In this document: positions 7,073 through 13,606 of the stretch, in pieces
How the letters are laid out: every line of letters begins with the position of its first letter
Numbering within the stretch: position 1 is the stretch's first letter
Source of the DNA: JAITMY01 sp031549685
Lineage (GTDB): Bacteria > Bacteroidota > Bacteroidia > Bacteroidales > UBA932
DNA: 21,384 nt
Reading direction: 5' to 3'
Assembly: GCA_031549685.1 (NCBI GenBank)
Contig: JAVBPG010000059.1
Span: forward strand, 1-21,384
Program-made: the position numbers and the translations under genes
Notes under the pieces: generated by a model
The model's database searches: none
Told to the model about the DNA's origin: nothing
The model's input: only the letters and a program-made list of their open reading frames with translations

Positions 7073-8029
7073 ATGAAAGTTACAGACATCTTACGCAGCG
7101 CTCCATCCACGCTCTTTACGCTTGAGCTGATGCCGCCGCTCAGGGGGAACAGCTTTTCCGAAATTGCCGAAACCGTGGAGAGGCTGATGCCCTACAAGCC
7201 GGCCTACATCAACATCACGCACCACAGGGCCGAGTTGGTGCTCAGGGAGCGCACCGAGGGTTTGTTTGAAAAGCAAATTGTAAAAAAGCGCGCCGGCACG
7301 GTAAGCATTGCCGCAGCAATTAAGTACCGGTACGGCGTGGAGGTGGTGCCCCACCTGGTGTGCGGCGGCTACAACCGCAGCGAGATAGAGGATATTTTGG
7401 TTGATTTTAACTTCTTGGATATTAACAATGTGCTCGTTTTGAGAGGCGACCCCATACCGGGAGAGAAGCACTTTACGCCCGAAAAAAATGGATATTCTCA
7501 CGCCTTAGAGCTGCTGGGGCAGGTGCAAAATATGAATGCGGGAAAATACCTGGACGAGGAGGTGCAGCATGTAAGCCCGTCGGACTTTTGCTGTGGCGTG
7601 GCGGGTTACCCCGAAAAGCACAGCGAGGCGCCCAACATGGAGACCGACCTGCGCCACCTGAAGGAAAAGGTGGAGGCCGGCGCGGAGTACGTGGTAACGC
7701 AAATGTTTTTTGATAACCAAAAGTATTTTGATTTTGTTGCAGAGTGCCGTAATATTGGTATAAACGTGCCGGTTATACCAGGCCTAAAACCCTTTGCCGG
7801 AGCAAAGCAGCTGAACATTTTACCGCAAACCTTTCATATTGATTTGCCCGAAGACCTGGTGCGGGAGGTTAACCGCTGTAATGGTAATGCAGCCTCCATC
7901 AGGCAGGTAGGAGTAGAGTGGTGCGTGGCGCAATGCAACGGGCTGAAGCGCGCCGGCGTGCCCGCGCTCCACTTCTACACCATGGGCAAGGCCGATAACG
8001 TGGAGCAGATTGTAAAGCGAGTATTCTAA
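7073..8029 (+). CDS. metF: 5,10-methylenetetrahydrofolate reductase
   Basis: A 318-residue FAD-dependent TIM-barrel enzyme that reduces 5,10-methylenetetrahydrofolate to 5-methyltetrahydrofolate, the substrate of metH. Evidence includes the N-terminal LELMPP motif with the catalytic Glu18 (the family's E-x-x-P-P), NITHH, the NVLVLRGDPIPGE segment that binds FAD and folate, GVAGYPEKHSEAPNMETDLRHLKEKV, and QMFFDNQKYFDF with PVIPGLKP. It begins 25 bases after metH behind GGGAGGG (7056-7062), and the SDR gene follows 17 bases later, so the three probably form one transcript. The length is slightly above that of the E. coli enzyme. Confidence 0.96.
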   Translation: MKVTDILRSAPSTLFTLELMPPLRGNSFSEIAETVERLMPYKPAYINITHHRAELVLRERTEGLFEKQIVKKRAGTVSIAAAIKYRYGVEVVPHLVCGGYNRSEIEDILVDFNFLDINNVLVLRGDPIPGEKHFTPEKNGYSHALELLGQVQNMNAGKYLDEEVQHVSPSDFCCGVAGYPEKHSEAPNMETDLRHLKEKVEAGAEYVVTQMFFDNQKYFDFVAECRNIGINVPVIPGLKPFAGAKQLNILPQTFHIDLPEDLVREVNRCNGNAASIRQVGVEWCVAQCNGLKRAGVPALHFYTMGKADNVEQIVKRVF

Positions 8030-8046
8030 CTTATAGATAATTTACC

Positions 8047-8766
8047 ATGAAAAGAATCATCATCATAGGGGCCACCTCGGGTATTGGGCGCGAGGTGGCC
8101 GAGCGCTACGCAAAGCAAGGCGATATGGTAGGCATTACAGGCCGGCGCACCGAGCTGCTGGAAGAAATTCGCCTGAAGTACCCCAAGCATATTTTCGTTA
8201 AAACCATGGATGTGTGCCGCGCAGATGCTACCGGCCTGCTGCAGCAGCTGGCCGACGAAATGGGCGGGCTGGATGTGCTTTTTATCAACTCCGGCGTGGG
8301 AAAATCAATTCACGGCGCGCTGGATCCGGCGGTGGAGCTGCGCACCGTTGAGACTAACGTAGTGGGATTTACAGCCCTAGCGGTGTGGGGCTACGGCTAC
8401 TTTAGGGCGCACGGCGGCGTGGGCCACGTGGTGGCCACCTCGTCGGTGGCCAGCGTGCGGGCGCTGCGCTGGGCGCCGTCCTACTCGGCCAGCAAGCGCT
8501 TCATACGGCACTACGTGGACTGCCTGGCGGCCCTGGCGCACCACGAGGGGCTGAAAATCAAGTTCACCACGCTCATGCCCGGCTTTATTGATACCGACTT
8601 TTTGAGCGGCGAGCGCTACCCGCTCATCATCTCGCTGGATAAGGCCTGCGATTTAATTTTCAGGGCTATTGAGCAAAAAAAACGCTCGGTTTACCTGCCC
8701 TTCCGCTGGAACTTTGTAGTGTTGCTCTGGCGCTTAATTCCGAAGTGGATTTGGGAAAGGTGCTGA
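8047..8766 (+). CDS. Short-chain dehydrogenase/reductase, substrate unknown
   Basis: A 239-residue classical-type SDR with an N-terminal Rossmann fold: GATSGIGRE (residues 8-16, the TGxxxGIG cofactor motif) followed by GRR, a basic pair after the second strand that suggests NADPH. NSGVG replaces the usual NNAG structural motif. The catalytic set is Ser133, Tyr146 and Lys150 (YSASK). The C-terminal part contains a Trp/Phe-rich hydrophobic stretch (FRWNFVVLLWRLIPKW) that may contact membrane or a hydrophobic substrate. It is 17 bases downstream of metF and likely co-transcribed, but nothing in the sequence shows that its substrate belongs to one-carbon metabolism. Confidence 0.88.
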   Translation: MKRIIIIGATSGIGREVAERYAKQGDMVGITGRRTELLEEIRLKYPKHIFVKTMDVCRADATGLLQQLADEMGGLDVLFINSGVGKSIHGALDPAVELRTVETNVVGFTALAVWGYGYFRAHGGVGHVVATSSVASVRALRWAPSYSASKRFIRHYVDCLAALAHHEGLKIKFTTLMPGFIDTDFLSGERYPLIISLDKACDLIFRAIEQKKRSVYLPFRWNFVVLLWRLIPKWIWERC

Positions 8767-8793
8767 TAAGAGCTTGCTTGGTGATTATCAGCA
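8761..8793 (+). terminator. Hairpin over the SDR stop codon, possible transcript end
   Basis: TGCTGATAA (8761-8769) pairs perfectly with TTATCAGCA (8785-8793), with the SDR stop codon inside the left arm. No T-run follows, so it is not a standard intrinsic terminator; it may protect the 3' end of the metH-metF-SDR message. Beyond it, 8794-8872 shows no gene. Confidence 0.45.
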
Positions 8794-8872
8794 ACCATGC
8801 TGCCAAAATATTTCCATTGGCTCAAGATAATCTTCGAATATTTTAGACGGGATTGGCTTCGCTGAGCTGGCG

Positions 8873-8930
8873 GTTTACAGGACTTGCATGTTTTTGTTTT
8901 ATCCTGTTAATGCTGTAAATCCTGTCTGAA
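8873..8930. repeat. Degenerate palindromic repeat with CCTGT/ACAGG units
   Basis: TTTACAGGA at 8873-8881 is mirrored by TGCTGTAAATCCTGTC further right, and ATCCTGTTAATG/CTGTAAATCCTGTC forms a short tandem of CCTGTNAAT-like units about 12 bases apart. Similar arrays built on an ACAGGATTTACAGGAT theme are common intergenic repeats in this phylum (general knowledge, not checked here). It occupies most of the 208-bp gap before the AraC gene. Confidence 0.5.
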
Positions 8931-8974
8931 GTCAAAAAAAATCTAACCACCTCAAAACAACTACCTGTAAACTC

Positions 8975-10165
8975 TTGTACCACATCACGCTATACTCATA
9001 CCTCCCCGCTTTTACCGCGCTGGTATTTGCGCTGCTGCTTTTGCTAAAGCAGGAGCGACAGGGTTTTTCGGCCAAAGTTATGGGGCTGGCCATGCTGTGC
9101 TGGTCGGCCATGGCAGCATCGTACGTTATAGACCCTAAGGATAACTACGTGCTTATGTACAAGGGCGATATACTTTACAACGCCCTGCTCCTGCTGGTTA
9201 TTCCGCTGCATGCCGCCTACTTTAGCTTTCTTACCCAAAGCAGCTTACGCCTGCGCACGGCGCTTTGCCTGTTTCTCCCTTCAATTCTTGTTACGCTGAC
9301 CTTGGCCTTGCTCTACGCCTCGGTAGGCGAGGCTAACGCCGTTACCTTTATACGCAACTACTTTTTCGATCTTCGCCTGCCTTCACCGGATACATGGGAT
9401 TACGCTTTGCTTGTAGTGGTGTATAAGCTTATTAACCCCATAGTGATAGCGGAAAGTGTAGTGGCCATGGCCTACATATACCGCCTGCTGAAGAGGTACG
9501 ATGCGCGGCTGAGCGGCTACTACTCCAACGTGGACGATAAAAATAAGCCGGCCAACTACTTTGTGTTTTACATTACGCTGGCGCTTTTGGTGTCTAACTT
9601 GCTGTACACCGCCATTGTAGTAATAAACAGCCAGGCCGAAAAACCCATGCTGGAGGTGGCCTACATCGTCTTTGCCGTCATGCTCTTTTTGCTGGGCAGG
9701 AGCGTGCTGAACAACCGTTTTTCGGCCGCCGATTTGGACTACGAGCAGTCCCTGGTGGCGCCGCTAAAGGTAGTGGAAGTAGTTGATGAAAAGCAAGATG
9801 TATTAACCGGAAGCTTCCCTGCGCTGGATAGGCGGCTGCGCGATTTGCTGGCCAAGGAGCCGCTTTACCTGCAAGCGGATTTGACCCTCGACGATTTGGC
9901 CGCGCGCCTTTACACCAACCGCACCTACCTCTCGCTGCTGTTCAACAAGGTGTACGGCATGCCCTTTTACGACTACGTAAACAGCCTGCGCGTAAAGCAC
10001 GCCGAGGCGCTCCTTGCCGATGCAGCCAACGGCTACTCGCTTGAACACATTGCCGCCGAGTCGGGATTTTCGGCCACATCTTCTTTCTACCGTATTTTCA
10101 AGCATATACACGGATGTACGCCGACCGCTTGGCGTAAAAATTTACGGAACGAGAGAAAGTTTTGA
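8975..10165 (+). CDS. Membrane-anchored AraC-family transcriptional regulator
   Basis: A 396-residue protein. The N-terminal 230 or so residues form about six or seven hydrophobic segments (for example YLPAFTALVFALLLLL, ALLLLVIPLHAAYFSF and VAYIVFAVMLFLLG), and a cytoplasmic C-terminal AraC/XylS DNA-binding domain follows from about residue 300. Its two helix-turn-helix units are LTLDDLAARLYTNRTYLSLLFNKVYGMPF (in parts) and SLEHIAAESGFSATSSFYRIFKHIHG, with the closing CTPTAWR of the family. This layout, with a membrane sensor fused to AraC, is common in Bacteroidota. The start is TTG at 8975: an in-frame stop lies at 8927 and there is no upstream ATG. Target genes are unknown; the downstream lipoprotein is a possible one but this is not shown. 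Confidence 0.88.
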   Translation: MYHITLYSYLPAFTALVFALLLLLKQERQGFSAKVMGLAMLCWSAMAASYVIDPKDNYVLMYKGDILYNALLLLVIPLHAAYFSFLTQSSLRLRTALCLFLPSILVTLTLALLYASVGEANAVTFIRNYFFDLRLPSPDTWDYALLVVVYKLINPIVIAESVVAMAYIYRLLKRYDARLSGYYSNVDDKNKPANYFVFYITLALLVSNLLYTAIVVINSQAEKPMLEVAYIVFAVMLFLLGRSVLNNRFSAADLDYEQSLVAPLKVVEVVDEKQDVLTGSFPALDRRLRDLLAKEPLYLQADLTLDDLAARLYTNRTYLSLLFNKVYGMPFYDYVNSLRVKHAEALLADAANGYSLEHIAAESGFSATSSFYRIFKHIHGCTPTAWRKNLRNERKF

Positions 10166-10198
10166 CAGATTGAGATAGCCCCTTTTAGCTAACGCATC

Positions 10199-10371
10199 TA
10201 CTTTTGAGGCGAATTTAAAAAGTTGCAAAAGCGATGCATAGATTTGTTCGTACTACCCTTACCACAACGCCCTACCTTGGGCAGCCATTTCGCTTTTACG
10301 TTTTAAGCCAACTTGATGCTGTTGCATCATGTACCTTGTAGCCTTGGGTAAACCCAAGGCTACTGTTTTTG
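10199..10371 (+). ncRNA. Candidate small RNA between AraC gene and lipoprotein gene
   Basis: A consensus -7 box TACTTTTG (10199-10206) is followed, about 130 bases later, by a strong intrinsic terminator at 10338-10371, and the interval has no convincing ORF. A further hairpin, GATGC-TGTT-GCATC near 10315-10328, lies before the terminator. The interval could alternatively be the 3' UTR of the AraC transcript with a chance promoter match. The -33 region is poor. Confidence 0.35.
10338..10371 (+). terminator. Strong intrinsic terminator
   Basis: GTAGCCTTGGG (10338-10348) pairs perfectly over 11 bases with CCCAAGGCTAC (10353-10363) around a TAAA loop, and a T-rich tail TGTTTTTG follows. It is 172 bases beyond the AraC stop, far for that gene, so it may end a separate small transcript. 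Confidence 0.8.
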
Positions 10372-10384
10372 TATGCTCTTGCTT

Positions 10385-10482
10385 TGTGGATGTTGAGGGC
10401 TAAGGTACGCGCTACAGGCGCGCGCCGAGGTATCGAGGCCCCCTTTGCGCCTAAGCGTCTCTCTGCGAGACATTTCGAATAA
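10385..10482. other. Non-coding stretch with short GC-rich palindromes
   Basis: This stretch lies between the 10338-10371 terminator and the lipoprotein gene. It holds GGCGCGCGCC at about 10418-10427 and a hairpin GTCTC-TCTGC-GAGAC at about 10458-10472, preceded by TTTGCGCCTAAGC. The latter resembles the degraded CTTTGCGTCTCTGCGAGA-type intergenic repeats seen in many bacteria (general knowledge, not checked). No gene is visible, nor a clear promoter for the lipoprotein gene. Confidence 0.35.
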
Positions 10483-10522
10483 ATTCAAGCCTCTAATTAT
10501 TAATGAATTAAAATGAAAAATC

Positions 10523-11413
10523 ATGAAAAAGAAAAGCTTTTTTAAGGCCTGCCTGCTGCTTAGCATGGCGGCCGCGGCGGTAACCTTTACCTCCTGCGGT
10601 ACGGATGATGACAGTAATGATGGCAATGACGATGGCAACGGCGTGGCCGTAACCGGCATTACGCTGGACAAAAGCGCGCTGGCGCTTACCATTGGCGATG
10701 CTTATACGCTGACGGCCACCGTAACCCCTGCCGACGCCACGGACAAAACCGTAAGCTGGAGCAGCAGCGACACTACCAAGGCCACCGTTGATGCTGCCGG
10801 CAAGCTAACCGCCCTGGCCGAGGGTGCCGCTACCATTACCGCCACGGCAGGCAGTAAAACCGCCACCTGCGCGCTAACTATTACAAAAGGCGTAGTAATC
10901 AACGGTGTTATGTGGGCCACGCGCAACGTTGATGCTCCCGGCACCTTTGCCGCCACGCCTGAGGCTGCCGGCATGTTTTACCAGTGGAACCGCAAGGTTG
11001 CTTACCCGGGCACGGGTACCGTAAGCAGTTGGGATACTGGCACTCCCTCCGGTACCACTTGGGAAAAGTCCAATGACCCCTCTCCTGCTGGCTGGCGGAT
11101 ACCTACGATTACCGAGGTTGACAAGCTGCGTGACGCTACTAAGGTAACCAGCGTGTGGATCACCCAAAACGGCGTAAGCGGCCGGAAGTTTACCGACAAA
11201 ACCTCGGGCGCCAGCGTATTTTTTCCTGCTGTAGGTTTCCGCGCTTACAAAACAGGTGCGCTCAACAATGCAGGCACGTACGGCTTCTACTGGAGCAGTA
11301 CAGAGGGGAGTAGCGATGACGCCTACAACCTAACCTTCTATAGTGACGAGGCACTTCAAGGCTTTGACAAGCGCTGCTATGGGAATACCATACGCTGTGT
11401 TGTTGCAGAATAA
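10523..11413 (+). CDS. Surface lipoprotein with Big2-like and Fibrobacter-paralogous domains
   Basis: A 296-residue predicted lipoprotein. The signal peptide (residues 1-24) ends in a lipobox-like FTSC with Cys25, followed by GTDDDSNDGNDDGNG, an acidic tether that in Bacteroidota is associated with export to the outer face of the outer membrane. Residues about 40-120 form an immunoglobulin-like Big2 repeat (VTGITLDKSALALTIGD, then VSWSSSDTTKATVDAAGKLTAL and so on). Residues about 125-296 resemble the Fibrobacter succinogenes major paralogous domain: NGVMWATRNVD, PAGWRIPT, YWSST and a closing IRCV. This C-terminal domain relates to C-type-lectin-like folds; its ligand here is unknown. It stands alone and ends at a strong terminator. 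Confidence 0.85.
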   Translation: MKKKSFFKACLLLSMAAAAVTFTSCGTDDDSNDGNDDGNGVAVTGITLDKSALALTIGDAYTLTATVTPADATDKTVSWSSSDTTKATVDAAGKLTALAEGAATITATAGSKTATCALTITKGVVINGVMWATRNVDAPGTFAATPEAAGMFYQWNRKVAYPGTGTVSSWDTGTPSGTTWEKSNDPSPAGWRIPTITEVDKLRDATKVTSVWITQNGVSGRKFTDKTSGASVFFPAVGFRAYKTGALNNAGTYGFYWSSTEGSSDDAYNLTFYSDEALQGFDKRCYGNTIRCVVAE

Positions 11414-11438
11414 AATAGGCTTAGGCTATTTAACTATT

Positions 11439-11477
11439 AAAGAGGCTGTTCAGGAAATTTTGAACAGCCTCTTTTTT
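11439..11477 (+). terminator. Rho-independent terminator after the lipoprotein gene
   Basis: AAAGAGGCTGTTCA pairs with TGAACAGCCTCTTT around a GGAAATTT loop, followed by a T-run. The stem is 14 bp and begins about 25 bases after the stop codon. Confidence 0.9.
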
Positions 11478-11648
11478 GCTACCATATAATCAGAAAAACC
11501 AATGCCATTAGCTGTTAGATGAGTGAAAAAATAGAAACTTATGTACAAATGTTGATGTATTTTACTGGTTAAATGCGGCTTACGGCAATCGAAAATCATA
11601 CATCAAAAATCGACAACCACCCGGCAGCCGCGCTGCTTTGTGTAAATT

Positions 11649-11683
11649 AGCTGCACGGCAAGCGTATGTTGTGCAGCTTTTTT
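11649..11683 (+). terminator. Terminator-like hairpin upstream of dapB with no gene before it
   Basis: AGCTGCAC (11649-11656) pairs with GTGCAGCT (11671-11678) around a 14-base loop, followed by T6. No ORF precedes it in the 11478-11648 stretch, which has no other visible feature. It could be an attenuator in a dapB leader, the end of a small RNA, or a remnant of a lost gene. Confidence 0.55.
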
Positions 11684-11684
11684 C

Positions 11685-11692
11685 GTACTTTT
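11685..11692 (+). promoter_or_regulatory. Weak candidate dapB -7 box
   Basis: TACTTTTA matches TAnnTTTG at all but the last base and lies 63 bases before the dapB ATG, just after the terminator-like hairpin. Support is weak. Confidence 0.25.
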
Positions 11693-11755
11693 ACCCGATT
11701 AAATTTTACCCGCTGAGCTTTATAAACTTGTGAACTTTTAAATCTTTAAACTGTA

Positions 11756-12472
11756 ATGAACATTGCCTTAATTGGTTACGGAAAAATGGGGAAGGAAATT
11801 GAGGCCATTGCGCTGGAGCGTGGGCACCAAATTTCGCTGATTATTGATATAAGCAACCGCCACGAGCTGACCGCGGAGAACCTGCAAAAATGCGATGTGG
11901 CCATTGAGTTTACCTCGCCCGAAACGGCGGTGGACAACGTGAAGGCCTGCTTCGCCGCAGGAGTTCCAGTAGCTTGCGGCTCAACGGGTTGGCTCGATAA
12001 AATGGAGGAGGTAAAGCGGGACTGTACCGAAAAGAACGGCGGATTTTTTTACGCCTCCAACTACAGCGTTGGCGTAAATATCTTCTTTAAAATCAATAAG
12101 ATGCTGGCAAGCATGATGAATGCTGCCGATGGCTATACCCCCAGCATGGAGGAGGTGCACCACACCGAAAAGAAGGACGCGCCCAGCGGCACGGCCATTA
12201 CCCTGGCCGAAATTATGATGGCCGAACTTAAAACGCTGAAAAAGTGGATAAACAAGGCGGCCGAGGCGGTGGGCGAGCTGCCCATTGTATCGCTGCGCGA
12301 GCCCAACGTGCCGGGTACGCATACCGTGCGCTACGAGTCGGAGGTGGACTACATAACGCTGAGCCACGTGGCCAAAAGCCGCAAAGGTTTTGCCCTGGGG
12401 GCGGTGCTGGCCGCCGAGTTTATGAAGGGCAAAAAGGGCTGCTACGGCATGGACGACATGCTGATGCTGTAG
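11756..12472 (+). CDS. dapB: 4-hydroxy-tetrahydrodipicolinate reductase
   Basis: Reduces the product of DapA to tetrahydrodipicolinate with NAD(P)H, in the cytosolic pathway to diaminopimelate and lysine. The 238-residue product has the N-terminal nucleotide motif IALIGYGKMGKEIE, FTSPET and GSTGW in the Rossmann domain, and the substrate-binding segment EEVHHTEKKDAPSGTA with the family's catalytic His-His and Lys, plus the PSGTA loop. The second half gives VPGTHTVRYES. The length is shorter than in E. coli (about 270) but usual for Bacteroidota. In many Bacteroidota dapB is followed directly by lepB; here a foreign-looking gene lies between them. Confidence 0.96.
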   Translation: MNIALIGYGKMGKEIEAIALERGHQISLIIDISNRHELTAENLQKCDVAIEFTSPETAVDNVKACFAAGVPVACGSTGWLDKMEEVKRDCTEKNGGFFYASNYSVGVNIFFKINKMLASMMNAADGYTPSMEEVHHTEKKDAPSGTAITLAEIMMAELKTLKKWINKAAEAVGELPIVSLREPNVPGTHTVRYESEVDYITLSHVAKSRKGFALGAVLAAEFMKGKKGCYGMDDMLML

Positions 12473-12474
12473 CC

Positions 12475-12513
12475 TTTTCATGGCCGTCGGTTTTAACCGA
12501 CAGCCATGAAAAA
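12475..12513. terminator. Long hairpin at the dapB 3' end
   Basis: TTTTCATGGC-C-GTCGG (12475-12490) pairs with CCGAC-A-GCCATGAAAA (12497-12512) around TTTTAA, with one internal C/A mismatch. There is no T-run outside the stem on either strand, so termination is likely but not certain. The following 12514-12611 shows no gene. Confidence 0.5.
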
Positions 12514-12611
12514 GAGGGAGTTTTTAGCTGAAACGGGAGCCGCTCCGTATTGTTCATAAAGTTGCGTTTTTGATTACAAGGTATTTATTTTCAGTTGTTT
12601 AAAATTGTTGA

Positions 12612-12619
12612 TAACTTTG
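12612..12619 (+). promoter_or_regulatory. Candidate promoter for the lipoprotein-lepB unit
   Basis: TAACTTTG matches TAnnTTTG exactly. It lies about 155 bases before the lipoprotein ATG at 12773, leaving a long leader, and may be the original lepB promoter now separated from lepB by the inserted gene. The -33 region is not clear. Confidence 0.4.
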
Positions 12620-12772
12620 TGTCAAAAGGGTTTCTTGCTTTAGGTGGTAAATCCTTGCCGGAGTTGCCATTTTGAGGGAGGCGAAGGGGGCTGGGGCTGC
12701 ACGGTGGTGGCTTATAGCGCAAATTGAGGTAGAGGGATGTTGAGGATTCTTATCATCGATATTGATAGAAAG

Positions 12773-13600
12773 ATGAAAAAAATAGCTATTTTATTGATAT
12801 TAACCTTCTGCTACTCTTGCACTCAAGAAGATGTTTTGTTGCATTTGCCCGTTAAAATTAAAAGTGAAAAAAATACAACGGAGTACACTTATGATGCATA
12901 TGGTAGGCTAATTGCTTGGAATTATACGGGATATGATGGAAGCGCGGCCGTACATCGTAAAGGTAGCTTGAGCTATAACGATACCACCGGAGATCCGGAG
13001 ATGCTGATATTTTTCTCTGATTATAAGCGTAGTAGTGAGTATGATAGAGAATTGTGGTACGACACTTGTAAATTTCAATACTCCTCGGACTACTCGCAGG
13101 TATTGGTTGAAAAAAGTTGGGTAACGACTGATAAATCAAATAATTTAAAAAGGGGAAGCGTTAGCTACTCAATAATGAATCCTCCAAGACAGTATGTGTT
13201 TTGCTACGAGCATGAGGGTTATGATGCGCCGCTGGTACTTTATGCATCCTTTTCCGTTGATTCTTTAAAAAATATTTCAAGGGCAAGGAGCGGTGATCAA
13301 GGTAGCTGGTTTGGCTACGATAATCAGCAGGGGGTTTTTAAAAACGTTGCCATTGCAATTCCTAAATGGCTCATGGTATGGTTGGAGTTCCACTACAAGG
13401 CCTTTGGCTCCTACTCGTTCATTCACAACGTAGTAAAAGTGCAGAAGGATTATGACCCTGATCATACAGAAATGGCTTATACATATGATAAGCAGGGGTA
13501 TCCGGTAGAAATAGTGCCGCAGCTTGTTAAAGTGGATTGGCCTGCCAATACTGAAATATCAAGAGAGCAACAGGGCAAACTAAGTATTCAATATAAATAG
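12773..13600 (+). CDS. AT-rich hypothetical lipoprotein with YD-like repeats
   Basis: A 275-residue predicted lipoprotein of unknown function. The start at 12773 gives a compact signal peptide, MKKIAILLILTFCYSC, with a lipobox-like CYSC and acidic residues (TQED) after the cysteine. An upstream in-frame ATG at 12737 would add 12 residues before the signal and is less likely. The mature protein is rich in Tyr, Ser and Asp and contains two stretches like YD repeats: TEYTYDAYGRLIAWNY near the start and MAYTYDKQGYPVEI near the end. Codon and base use is clearly more AT-rich than in dapB and lepB, suggesting recent acquisition. Only six bases separate its stop from the lepB ATG, so the two are probably co-transcribed. 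Confidence 0.75.
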   Translation: MKKIAILLILTFCYSCTQEDVLLHLPVKIKSEKNTTEYTYDAYGRLIAWNYTGYDGSAAVHRKGSLSYNDTTGDPEMLIFFSDYKRSSEYDRELWYDTCKFQYSSDYSQVLVEKSWVTTDKSNNLKRGSVSYSIMNPPRQYVFCYEHEGYDAPLVLYASFSVDSLKNISRARSGDQGSWFGYDNQQGVFKNVAIAIPKWLMVWLEFHYKAFGSYSFIHNVVKVQKDYDPDHTEMAYTYDKQGYPVEIVPQLVKVDWPANTEISREQQGKLSIQYK

Positions 13601-13606
13601 CTATAA

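Noticed and set aside
12737..12772. Upstream ATG for the lipoprotein before lepB
   Set aside because: It would place 12 residues before a compact lipoprotein signal peptide that begins well at 12773.
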